A DNA stretch of 64,000 nt. Origin: JBMNMS01 sp050953445. GTDB lineage: Bacteria; Bacillota; Clostridia; Peptostreptococcales; Anaerovoracaceae. The stretch is taken from positions 124,001 through 188,000 of the forward strand of contig JBMNMS010000001.1 in NCBI GenBank assembly GCA_050953445.1, read 5' to 3'. The notes beneath the pieces are model-generated. The model ran no database searches. It saw only the letters and a program-made list of their open reading frames with translations, and was not told where the DNA came from. Positions 1 to 7,770 of the stretch are shown here, piece after piece. A program made the position numbers and the translations under genes. Position 1 is the stretch's first letter. Every line of letters starts with the position of its first letter.

Positions 1-687
1 AGCTTTATCGGTTTCCGATTCATTAAGCTCCGGCACTTTGTTAATGTCGGGTATTTTAACATCTGGCTTTTGACTCTTACCCGGCAGAACAATGTCCTTG
101 GATTTGTCAAGGTTATTTATAATATCCTTTATAAAATCGGGATTTTTTAAGATATCAGGAATATTGACCGCATCCGATGATGAAGCCATCTTGATTATAG
201 CCACCCTTTTATCCACAGGATCCCACTGGACATCACATCCAAGCGTTTCGGCTACAAAACGAAGTGGAAGCATCGTACGTCCTTTGATAATAATCGGCTT
301 AACATTAGAATTATCCGGATCAATAGGAACCATCTTTCCGTTAACCAGTGATTTACTATCACCTATCCATAGTTCTATAACCGTATTCTCCAAGGAAACT
401 GTCGCCTTTTTCTCCTTCGGATCCCAATCCACATCGGCACCTAAAGGTTCGGCAGCATATCTTATAGGAAGCAATGTTCGACTCTCCACTATTGTTGGAC
501 TTACATCCATCGTTAACAACTCACCATTCACAGAATACTGATTGTAATCTATAGCAAAGACTATAACCACATTGCCATTATCATCGGTTTTACCCATGGC
601 TGAAAGCGGCATTAAAACCATTGTCATAATAACCAATATGGAAATCACCGATTTTAAGCTAAACAACCCTTTCTTACAAATTTTCAT
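1..687 (-). CDS. copper amine oxidase N-terminal (stalk) domain protein, 3' end cut by window edge
   Basis: An open frame of 229 codons starts at 687 and runs off the left edge, so the C-terminus is missing. A ribosome site (GGAGG at 691-700) precedes the ATG. The first ~30 residues are a signal peptide (basic start, then a long hydrophobic run ending in PLSAMG). Two halves of a copper-amine-oxidase-like N-terminal domain follow: the hallmark 'SRTLLPIRYAAEPLGADVDW' is repeated as 'GRTMLPLRFVAETLGCDVQW' about 60 residues later. Despite the family name, this domain occurs widely as a cell-surface module in Clostridia and does not imply oxidase activity. After residue ~170 comes a Lys/Pro/Asp-rich linker. 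It lies 40 nt downstream of the SLH-MACPF gene on the same strand, so the two are probably co-transcribed. Exact role unknown. Confidence 0.85.
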   Translation of the reverse strand, partial: MKICKKGLFSLKSVISILVIMTMVLMPLSAMGKTDDNGNVVIVFAIDYNQYSVNGELLTMDVSPTIVESRTLLPIRYAAEPLGADVDWDPKEKKATVSLENTVIELWIGDSKSLVNGKMVPIDPDNSNVKPIIIKGRTMLPLRFVAETLGCDVQWDPVDKRVAIIKMASSSDAVNIPDILKNPDFIKDIINNLDKSKDIVLPGKSQKPDVKIPDINKVPELNESETDKA

Positions 688-727
688 AAATACTACCTCC
701 AATCATTTTTCTTCAAATCCTTAAATT

Positions 728-3151
728 CTATTTCTTATACTCCAAATAGTACTCCTTGTTCACGCAATAAGTTACGGTTTTAGTTCCTGCAGGAAAACCC
801 ATGATTATCCTATTCTTTTGAACAGATACTCTATCAGGTTCATTCTCCGCCAGGTTTTGACGCTTACCAGTATTGATGTTCAACACCGGCAGAAAATCCG
901 GATCATTGGCGGTATCATCAGGGTAAAAGGTTGTTTTACCACCCGGACAATTAGAATCATTTCTGACTCTCAAAGCTGTCATCTGAGGTTTGTTACGACT
1001 GGTAACATAATGGAGACTTACCCATTCGTTAACATAATACTCAAGACCTGAGTCCGGCTCCATGTTCTTTGGATAAGCCCCCCACAGCTTCGCATCAGGA
1101 TCATTACCATAGGCCTTATCAAACATTTCCCAAGGATTGTCGCCTTTTGTATGATTGGCTATGATGAGCCCCACAATAGGTGGCTTAGAAACATCGTTAC
1201 TGAATCCTTTCCTCACATATACTAATGCAACCTCCGGATTGCTATAATGGTGGGAGGTAGCCCTGACATTTCCCACAAGCTCCCATTCATCATTGGTTTT
1301 TGGGTCAACATACTTTTGCGGATGGTGTTCATATAGTCCAAACCTTTGAATTCTAATACCATTTATGCCAAAGGTCACTTGTGATGGTAAATAGTTTTTA
1401 GATTTTGCATATTCATGGTATTCCTTCTCTAAATATTTGCTCCTCGCTCCGTCCGCTAATTCCCAAATGGGGATTAAAGGATTATCACCATAGTCGCACA
1501 TTCCCGGATTGACGCACATTGCGTTATACCATTTGTCAAATGACTTGGGATCAAGCTGGGGAGATCCAAAGGAAGGATATGCCTGTATATTCGTATCACT
1601 ATGTTCACGATAAGATGTGCTGGCCTGGCTTTGACTCGCTTCAACTCCTATATTAGCAGATGCAAAAATTGCATTAAACGAAGCCTTCACATCCAGCTCC
1701 ATATTGTTACTCTTGCTTTGATACTGACTATCCGTAGTAGCATTGTATTCTACTCTGCCACCCATTATTACAGACCTTAACATATGAGTACCATACAGAT
1801 CAAACAGCTGTTTTGCGTCCATAGTCTCAATGTTCTTTTTAAAGGAATCTGTAAGATAGTTCTTTAAATTAATAGATAAATCGTCAATGTATAAATCATA
1901 TTTAGGAGCCCGATACATAAGGGTCGCAAAGGATCTGTTTTTTTCCTGCAGATGCGTGGAGCTGAATTTTGCACTTACACTGCCCCCGAAGCATAGATAT
2001 TTACCCCCGGTTTTTACCGAAGTGGAAAGACTTTCGGAGTAAGTCCATGCATCCTGACCGGCAATATATCTGCTTGAACTGTTATCGTTTAGCTGATAGT
2101 AAATTCTCCCATCCTGCAAGAGTTTTTTGCTATCAAGAATATGATAGTTCTTTACATTCTCCGCGTATTTATCTGTGATAATATTTACGCCCTTGCCTAA
2201 CCAGTCAACACCCCGTATCCCTGCATCATTGGCGGTAAGAGGAAACCCCGGAGCCTCTCCCGGTTCCGTCTTATTTTTATCAATAAACCATGGGAGTCCT
2301 TTATAATCAATGTATGGAGGAACCTTTGTAATGTTGGATATCTGGTTTTTTCCGATAGCACCAAAGTTTTTAGAGGGATAAATCTTATTCTTTTCAATAA
2401 TGGCTAACATCGATTTATCAATCTCCCTTGGCAAGCCATTTGAAGATCCTTTTACATATGTTCTTTTCAATAGTGCTATCGCCTGTTCCCTGGTGGTGTT
2501 AGAAAGGGGGGAAATCGTATTTGCACTAGTTCCTTGCATGATATCATGCTGATAAGCATATTTTACGTCTTCCAAAGCCCAACTGGCAATTTTGTGAGCA
2601 TCGACAAAGGGAAAATCACCGCTGAAAGTAGTTTTCAGATTGGGATAACTCCCCTTTAATGCCCTCTTAATCATTGCACATATCTCTTGTCTGGTAATGT
2701 TTTTAGAGGGAGAAAATTCCGTTGCGCTGGTTCCCTTGACTATCCCAATATTGTAGGCTTTTAAAATCTCGGGATTTGATGTGTCGGTAAAGGGGTTCGC
2801 TGCGGGAGTAGCTGTTTTTCCTGACAATTTTTCATATAGCTTCACAGCTATGGTTGCAAACTCTTCCCTTGTAATCTGTTTCTTATAATCACCCTCCACA
2901 CCAGCATAGGTAAGTCCATACTTATATGCTTCTTCAATTTCATCTTCCGCCCATTCGCTTTGACTCCCGTCAAAATTTAAAGGGGGCATTTCTTTAGAAG
3001 GCTTCATTTCGAAATTTTTTAAATCAACCTTTGGCATGGTTCCAGGTTTAAATGCATCCGGTATTTTAAAGCCGGTATCGGCAAAAATAGCCGTTGGAAA
3101 AAGCATAATGAATGCCAGAGATAAAACTAAAACCAACCTAACTCTTTTCAT
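728..3151 (-). CDS. SLH-anchored MACPF (perforin-like) domain protein
   Basis: An 807-residue secreted protein. Residues 1-24 form a signal peptide. Three SLH motifs follow at about 60-110, 115-175 and 185-235 (repeated 'ITREEFATIAVKLY'- and 'ITRQEICAMIKRAL'-type helices with the 'GIVKGTSATEFSP' turn); these bind pyruvylated cell-wall polymer in Gram-positives. The middle (about 340-560) matches the membrane attack complex/perforin family: 'YGTHMLRSVIMGGRVEY' at about 450-468 is the signature Y-G-T-H...GG motif, followed by amphipathic segments rich in Ser/Asn/Ala. The last ~240 residues are not recognised. MACPF proteins oligomerise and often perforate membranes; whether this one forms pores cannot be read from sequence. 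A ribosome site (AGGAG) lies about 12 nt before the ATG. The stalk gene ending the same strand lies 40 nt downstream. Confidence 0.82.
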   Translation of the reverse strand: MKRVRLVLVLSLAFIMLFPTAIFADTGFKIPDAFKPGTMPKVDLKNFEMKPSKEMPPLNFDGSQSEWAEDEIEEAYKYGLTYAGVEGDYKKQITREEFATIAVKLYEKLSGKTATPAANPFTDTSNPEILKAYNIGIVKGTSATEFSPSKNITRQEICAMIKRALKGSYPNLKTTFSGDFPFVDAHKIASWALEDVKYAYQHDIMQGTSANTISPLSNTTREQAIALLKRTYVKGSSNGLPREIDKSMLAIIEKNKIYPSKNFGAIGKNQISNITKVPPYIDYKGLPWFIDKNKTEPGEAPGFPLTANDAGIRGVDWLGKGVNIITDKYAENVKNYHILDSKKLLQDGRIYYQLNDNSSSRYIAGQDAWTYSESLSTSVKTGGKYLCFGGSVSAKFSSTHLQEKNRSFATLMYRAPKYDLYIDDLSINLKNYLTDSFKKNIETMDAKQLFDLYGTHMLRSVIMGGRVEYNATTDSQYQSKSNNMELDVKASFNAIFASANIGVEASQSQASTSYREHSDTNIQAYPSFGSPQLDPKSFDKWYNAMCVNPGMCDYGDNPLIPIWELADGARSKYLEKEYHEYAKSKNYLPSQVTFGINGIRIQRFGLYEHHPQKYVDPKTNDEWELVGNVRATSHHYSNPEVALVYVRKGFSNDVSKPPIVGLIIANHTKGDNPWEMFDKAYGNDPDAKLWGAYPKNMEPDSGLEYYVNEWVSLHYVTSRNKPQMTALRVRNDSNCPGGKTTFYPDDTANDPDFLPVLNINTGKRQNLAENEPDRVSVQKNRIIMGFPAGTKTVTYCVNKEYYLEYKK

Positions 3152-3264
3152 TTTTCCTCACACTCCTTTTTTAGTTTTTATATTTTCCCCTTTCCTATTA
3201 TAACCATTATATTGAAAGTGCCGGATTTTAATAGCTACTAATCATAGTAGGTTTAAGAAATTGC

Positions 3265-3315
3265 AAGGGGACAGGGACCCTGTCATCTAATTAGATGAAG
3301 GATCCCTGTCCCCTT
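3265..3315. repeat. palindromic GGGGACAGG element 1
   Basis: A nested inverted repeat: outer arms AAGGGGACAGGGA (3265-3277) and TCCCTGTCCCCTT (3303-3315) pair perfectly, and the centre holds a second perfect palindrome CATCTAATTAGATG (3284-3297). A related element is at 24523-24568. It sits just downstream of the tRNA gene and lacks a T-run, so it is better seen as a dispersed REP-like repeat than a terminator. Confidence 0.75.
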
Positions 3316-3326
3316 GTGACTTTGTC

Positions 3327-3400
3327 TGGAGCGGGTGAAGGGAATCGAACCCTCGTATCCAGCTTGGGAAGCTGGTGTTCTGCCATTGAACTACACCCGC
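3327..3400 (-). tRNA. tRNA-Gly (anticodon CCC)
   Basis: Read on the minus strand, the acceptor arm GCGGGTG pairs with CACCCGC. The anticodon arm CCAGC/GCTGG encloses the loop TTCCCAA (anticodon CCC, reads GGG), and the T arm AGGG-TTCGATT-CCCT is canonical. The 3' CCA is encoded (after discriminator T). 74 nt including CCA. A sigma-A-type promoter lies just upstream. Confidence 0.97.
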
Positions 3401-3422
3401 AAGGATTGCCTGAACAATGGAT

Positions 3423-3451
3423 ATTATAGCATGAAGAAGAAAATCGGGCAA
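3423..3451 (-). promoter_or_regulatory. sigma-A-type promoter of tRNA-Gly
   Basis: On the minus strand, TTGCCC (3446-3451) and TATAAT (3423-3428) are separated by 17 bp. The expected start site near 3416 is about 16 nt before the mature tRNA 5' end. Confidence 0.75.
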
Positions 3452-3550
3452 GAACAAAAACTAATTGAAGAACACAATTGTTTCAATTGCATATAATATA
3501 TCAGCACAGCCGATAAACCTCCACTGTGCGAACATTAGGAGTTGATATAT

Positions 3551-3658
3551 ATGCCACTGATTATACCATTAATTGCCGGCTATGTAATCGGCAGCTGCCA
3601 ATGTTGCAACACACCCAGATACACCTGCAATTGCCATTACCATTACCGGTGCCGTTAA
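3551..3658 (+). CDS. 35-residue Cys/His-rich microprotein
   Basis: A short open frame with a good ribosome site (AGGAG at 3537-3541, 9 nt before ATG), a TAA stop, and a strong hairpin terminator only 8 nt downstream. The product starts with a hydrophobic stretch (MPLIIPLIAGYVIG) and ends in a Cys/His/Tyr/Arg-rich tail with five Cys (SCQCC, YTCNC, RCR). The sequence CATATAATA at 3490-3498 contains TATAAT but also fits the CATAnnnTA -10 pattern of the late sporulation factor sigma-K; this reading is inference. Family not recognised; the composition recalls small spore-coat or metal-binding peptides. It is divergent from the tRNA gene and convergent with the ECF operon. Confidence 0.6.
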   Translation: MPLIIPLIAGYVIGSCQCCNTPRYTCNCHYHYRCR

Positions 3659-3665
3659 AAAATTC

Positions 3666-3693
3666 ACACCCATCCTCATAGATGGGTGTTTTT
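3666..3693. terminator. bidirectional hairpin terminator
   Basis: A perfect 9-bp stem ACACCCATC/GATGGGTGT with a 6-nt loop, followed by TTTT on the plus strand. On the minus strand the stem is followed by GAATTTTTT, so it can end both the microprotein transcript and the ECF operon that finishes at 3707. Confidence 0.85.
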
Positions 3694-3706
3694 ATGCACA
3701 CTATTA

Positions 3707-6160
3707 TTATGTCAACCCGTATTTGACTTTAATCCTGTTCAGCTTTTCAAGCATGGGATCGGCGATAAAATACAATATTATAGCCGTTGAAATGGCGTGA
3801 ATCAAATCGAAGGGTATTCCATACAAATAGGCAGTTAGAAACATTCCCCAAGTTGGATGCCCCTGGAAAATCAATATGGAAGCCGAGTTCATAAGCCCCC
3901 CATATACAAAAAAGGTGGCTAAGAATCCAAACAGACAAATAGAACCTATCCCCTTATCGGAAAGCCCCTTTAGTTCCATTACACCGGCTAAAAACCCAAC
4001 GATGCCAAGGGCAAACATTTGCCATGGAGTCCATGGCCCCTGACCGAAAAAGAAATTTGACAAAAAGGCCGTTAAGGATCCTACATAAAACCCTGTCTCC
4101 CTGCCAAGGGACAGTCCGGCGATAATCACGACGGCCACAACGGGCTTAAACTGAGGAATCATAAAAAAAGCCGCCCTTGCCGCCACCCCTATGGCACACA
4201 ACACCGCTATGGTCACTATTTTTCTGGCACCTGGCTTACTCTTTTCAAAACGATAGGCAAAGGGCAACATAGCTTCTAATAGAATCAAAAGGCTTATGAA
4301 GTAATACTTCCTGTCACCAAACCAATACATCCCCATTAAAATAGTAGCCGGTATGGCAATAAGAAAGATGGCTCCATCCATCCCTAAAAAACGCTTTCCC
4401 TTATCCTTCTCCTTTCCCCTCCTTTTGTAATACCTATCCCCCGGTTCCATAGGGGTTTCTTCCCTCAGGCTGCCATTGTCCTTAGCAAAACCTTCAATAT
4501 CAGCACCCATGCCCCCTATTTTAGCATTTTCAAAACTCCCTCCCAATACCCTTATAACCTGATCCGCCGTTACTGCACCGGGCAATATATCCTTAACCAT
4601 TTTTGCCGCACCGGTGGTATAAAAACGATTATTTGAAAAAAAGCTTTTCGGCCTCCCCTGTGACAGTATGCCTCCATCAAAAAAAAGAGCACATCTATCC
4701 GCATACCGGGCGCAAAACTCCACATCGTGGGACACCATTATCACCGCAACCCCCGATCCTTTCAGTTCCTTAATTATTCCCCCCAATCTCCTTTTAAACC
4801 AACCATCCATCCCCTTGGTAGGCTCATCCATAATCAATATTTCCGGCTGTCTTAACAAAACTTTAGCCAATGCAGCTCTCTGCTGTTCTCCTCCAGAAAT
4901 ATCATATGGATGCTGATCCAGCACCCCTTCAAGACTACATAACCTTATTACTTCCCCGATTTTTATGTTCTTTTCTTTCACATCCATACTCAAATCTTCC
5001 AGAGCCTCTTCTAAATCCTCACCAACAGTCTTTTTAACAAATAGATTCTGTGGATTCTGTGGTAGAATAAGAACTTTCTTTCCCTGACTATATACCTTCC
5101 CCCTAAAGGGTTTTAACAATCCCCCCATAAGATTTACAGCTGTAGTCTTTCCCGCCCCATTAGCCCCTAAGATGGCCAGCAATTCCCCCTCATCAACCGA
5201 AAGGGAAAAACCCTTAACCACATCTTGATGATTCTTCCCATAACGGAACCACAGATCCGAAACCCTCATGGCAACCCTTGCAGAATCCGTTTTCGAGCCC
5301 TCATCATCCTCCACAATTTCCAACTGTCGCCCCTTTACGATTTGTGAAAGCCAGGCTCTCCCTTCCCTTATAGTAGTCGGGGGTGCAAGATTGTTATCAA
5401 TCGACGCATAAATTCGTATGGGAGCCGGCATGGATAAAAGAATTTCCTGTCCCATTCCCCTAAACGCACTTGCTATCTCACCGGGTATCCCATCAAAAAT
5501 CACACTTCCCCTTTCTACAATTAGAACTCTATCGGACAGAGGAAGTACATCCTCCAGCCTATGCTCTGAAATAATTACAGTCACTCCCAAATCCCTGTTA
5601 ATCTTATAAAGTTCGTTTATAAAACCGGATGCAGCAAGAGGATCCAGCTGGGCAGTAGGCTCATCTAGGATAATAACCCTTGGATCCATAGCTAATATCG
5701 ATGCAAGATTTAATATTTGTTTTTGACCTCCCGATAGGAGATGCACATCCTTATAAAACCAGTCCTGGATTCCAAAATATGAGGCCATCTCTCCTACCCT
5801 CAGGCGTATCTCCTCTGTTTCATATCCTAAACTTTCAAGGCCGAAAGCTAATTCATGCCAAACCTTATCCGTTACAATCTGATTTTCCGGATCCTGCATT
5901 ACAAATCCTATCTTAGCTGCTTGCACCTCTTGAGGGATCTTTGCTAACTCCTCCCCCTCAAAAAACACTTCTCCCTCTCTACCGCCATAGGGTGTTAAAG
6001 AACTTTTCAATTGGCGAAGTAGGGTGGTCTTACCCGAGCCCGAACTACCACAAAGGGTAATAAATTCACCCCTAACAATATTCAACGAAATATTGGTCAG
6101 GACAGGCTCATGGCTTTTAGGATATGTAAAAGTTAAATCTCGGATTGAATACGCTTCCAT
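3707..6160 (-). CDS. ECF transporter fusion: two ATPase domains plus S component
   Basis: An 817-residue protein. I place the start at 6160 because GGGAGG (6168-6173) is 7 nt upstream; the longer frame to 6238 has no support. ATPase 1: Walker A 'GSSGSGKTT' at 38-46, Q-loop 'VMQDPENQ', signature 'LSGGQKQ', Walker B 'VIILDEPT'. ATPase 2: Walker A 'GANGAGKTT' near 335, 'ISGGEQQR', 'ILIMDEPT'. After a charged linker, residues ~590-817 form about six membrane helices like the substrate-binding S component of energy-coupling-factor importers ('VVAVVIIAGLSLGRETGFYVG', 'LTAYLYGIPFDLIHAISTAI'). ATPases and S component are normally separate proteins, so this is an EcfA-EcfA'-EcfS fusion. It overlaps the ecfT gene end by 28 nt. 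Its substrate is inferred from the neighbours (intrinsic-factor-like proteins) to be a cobalamin-like vitamin; sequence alone does not prove this. Confidence 0.9.
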   Translation of the reverse strand: MEAYSIRDLTFTYPKSHEPVLTNISLNIVRGEFITLCGSSGSGKTTLLRQLKSSLTPYGGREGEVFFEGEELAKIPQEVQAAKIGFVMQDPENQIVTDKVWHELAFGLESLGYETEEIRLRVGEMASYFGIQDWFYKDVHLLSGGQKQILNLASILAMDPRVIILDEPTAQLDPLAASGFINELYKINRDLGVTVIISEHRLEDVLPLSDRVLIVERGSVIFDGIPGEIASAFRGMGQEILLSMPAPIRIYASIDNNLAPPTTIREGRAWLSQIVKGRQLEIVEDDEGSKTDSARVAMRVSDLWFRYGKNHQDVVKGFSLSVDEGELLAILGANGAGKTTAVNLMGGLLKPFRGKVYSQGKKVLILPQNPQNLFVKKTVGEDLEEALEDLSMDVKEKNIKIGEVIRLCSLEGVLDQHPYDISGGEQQRAALAKVLLRQPEILIMDEPTKGMDGWFKRRLGGIIKELKGSGVAVIMVSHDVEFCARYADRCALFFDGGILSQGRPKSFFSNNRFYTTGAAKMVKDILPGAVTADQVIRVLGGSFENAKIGGMGADIEGFAKDNGSLREETPMEPGDRYYKRRGKEKDKGKRFLGMDGAIFLIAIPATILMGMYWFGDRKYYFISLLILLEAMLPFAYRFEKSKPGARKIVTIAVLCAIGVAARAAFFMIPQFKPVVAVVIIAGLSLGRETGFYVGSLTAFLSNFFFGQGPWTPWQMFALGIVGFLAGVMELKGLSDKGIGSICLFGFLATFFVYGGLMNSASILIFQGHPTWGMFLTAYLYGIPFDLIHAISTAIILYFIADPMLEKLNRIKVKYGLT

Positions 6161-7023
6161 CTGCAATCCTCCCATAAATTGATGAATAACGGAATCAGGC
6201 AAAGCAATAAATATGCCGAAAAAACACTGTGCAACCACAGATCATCCTTCATTCCTTTTAAATAAGGAAAATACTGAAAAGCAAGATACCCCCTTATGGC
6301 CGCCCCTATAATGTAAAGGCTCAATGCCCCTATAATCAGAAGAACCGCTTTATCACCTCTGGAAAAGCGGAAAATTGAAAAGGCTTTTCGACCCGGCAAC
6401 CCATAACCCCTGCTTTTCATAGAATCCGCAGTGATTATGGCATCTTCCAGCGCTCCGGTAATTAATATTGACACTATCTTCACTCCACTGGTGATTTTTT
6501 GTATGGCCTTGGCCTTTGAAATATTTCTTCCCATTGCTTTTTGTCCAAGACTAATTGCAATCAATCTATGTTTGAATCTGGGTACAAACCTTAAGGCCAT
6601 GGATAAAAATAAGGAAAGGGATGGCATGATTTGCCCAAAGATATATATGATCTTATCAGAAGTTATTACCTGATTAAAACATGAAAACCAGCATATTACA
6701 CTTATAAGCATTATAGCTGTGGCACCACCGTATAAAATTGACTCCAGAGTCAAGGGGTTTCCGGTCCATAAATAACCTACGATTGTGGCTCCCTGATGGT
6801 TGAATACGGGATTTAACAAAGCCGTTATCAGAGTCAAAAGAATCAGATATTTAATTAAAAAACCGGAGGCCTTACCTCTATGCAGATAGATGGTATAGGA
6901 TACAGAACAAACGAGGGATATCAACAAGCACATAGGATGCATAAAAAACATGGTAAATAGTATTACCATGGTAAACCAAAGAAAGTTCACAGTGGGATGG
7001 TACTGAGAAAAGGCATCTCTCAT
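6133..7023 (-). CDS. ecfT: energy-coupling factor transporter transmembrane protein EcfT
   Basis: A 296-residue membrane protein that couples the two ECF ATPases to the S component. The start at 7023 forms an ATGA stop/start overlap with the upstream DUF4430 gene (its TGA is 7020-7022) and has a GGGGAGGG ribosome site; upstream in-frame residues are just the end of the neighbour read in another frame. Hydrophobic helices occupy the N-terminal two thirds and one lies near the C-terminus. The cytoplasmic coupling motif is visible as 'ADSMKSRGYG' (A-x-S-x-x-x-R-G), the signature of EcfT/CbiQ proteins that contacts the ATPase grooves. Translation is coupled to both neighbours. Confidence 0.92.
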   Translation of the reverse strand: MRDAFSQYHPTVNFLWFTMVILFTMFFMHPMCLLISLVCSVSYTIYLHRGKASGFLIKYLILLTLITALLNPVFNHQGATIVGYLWTGNPLTLESILYGGATAIMLISVICWFSCFNQVITSDKIIYIFGQIMPSLSLFLSMALRFVPRFKHRLIAISLGQKAMGRNISKAKAIQKITSGVKIVSILITGALEDAIITADSMKSRGYGLPGRKAFSIFRFSRGDKAVLLIIGALSLYIIGAAIRGYLAFQYFPYLKGMKDDLWLHSVFSAYLLLCLIPLFINLWEDCRWKRIQSEI

Positions 7024-7757
7024 TCCTGACGCCCTCCCCTTGGAGCCCCCACATCCCTGCCCCAATCACAGGAATATACCCATTCAATAACGTCACCATC
7101 ATTCAATATGTATTTTGAGCTGCTATATCCGGGGAACTCTCCATTAACTCTGTACATCCATCCCGATAATTCTCCGCAATCAAATTCATACAAATTGCCT
7201 ATACCTTCTATATATATGGAATTATAGGCTGGGGTTTTGACAAATTCCATATGTATTTTATTCTTTCTTACTTCTCGGCTTAAAACATTAAAAACAGATT
7301 CTCCCTTGTAAAATGTCACCTTTTCGGGTTCAAGCAAAATGCCCTTCCCTGGAATAATTTCTTCCTTACCCTTGGTTAGTATCTCCATGTTATCCAATAC
7401 CGTCGCACAGCTTATGGATAAGATACAATTCAACCCCTCACTAATTTGACTCTGCACATCAATAGCTTTATCTGTCGGGGATAATTCCTCATGGACATCC
7501 CGGGGCACTGAAGGGGTTACTCGCTCCTCCCCTCCCACTTCCTCACCGGGTGGAATACCATCCTCACCACTTTCCGCCTCCATAGAGTCCGCTTTCATCT
7601 GCTGCTCAACCGGCTGAACTTGGGATTCTTCCTTTTCTTTATCCCCATTCACCGATGTGTTGCTGCCATAATTACCTCCCCATACAAATGCTGCGGCCAA
7701 AACACAAAGGATTGCTGCAATCCCAGCTATTTTCTTCTTAGATAACTTAATTCCCAA
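7020..7757 (-). CDS. DUF4430 (transcobalamin C-terminal-like) lipoprotein-like surface protein
   Basis: A 245-residue exported protein starting at a TTG codon with AGGTGAG 6 nt upstream, directly after the stop of the SLH gene. It has an N-terminal membrane anchor or signal segment (about 9-27), a Glu/Pro-rich linker (40-100), then a DUF4430-type beta domain with 'CILSISCATVLDN', 'GESVFNVLSREV', 'GWMYRVNGEFPGYSSSKYILNDG' broken here by the family's conserved 'GDVIEWVY' and the ending 'DWGRDVG'. DUF4430 is the fold of the C-terminal domain of intrinsic factor and transcobalamin. In this operon it sits next to an alpha/alpha-toroid protein, the counterpart of their N-terminal domain. Likely an extracellular ligand-binding partner for the ECF importer. 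Confidence 0.87.
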   Translation of the reverse strand: MGIKLSKKKIAGIAAILCVLAAAFVWGGNYGSNTSVNGDKEKEESQVQPVEQQMKADSMEAESGEDGIPPGEEVGGEERVTPSVPRDVHEELSPTDKAIDVQSQISEGLNCILSISCATVLDNMEILTKGKEEIIPGKGILLEPEKVTFYKGESVFNVLSREVRKNKIHMEFVKTPAYNSIYIEGIGNLYEFDCGELSGWMYRVNGEFPGYSSSKYILNDGDVIEWVYSCDWGRDVGAPRGGRQE

Positions 7758-7770
7758 CTTTATCTCACCT

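Noticed and set aside
92..541. Plus-strand open frame of 149 codons
   Set aside because: It lies antisense to the stalk protein gene, whose signal peptide, ribosome site and repeated domain are clear; the plus frame has no recognisable domain.
3265..3315. Hairpin as terminator of the tRNA gene
   Set aside because: No T-run follows on the minus strand, and the related copy at 24523 is in a different context; better explained as a dispersed repeat.
6161..6238. Longer N-terminus for the ECF ATPase fusion
   Set aside because: The extra 26 residues are ecfT sequence in another frame; GGGAGG sits correctly for the ATG at 6160.
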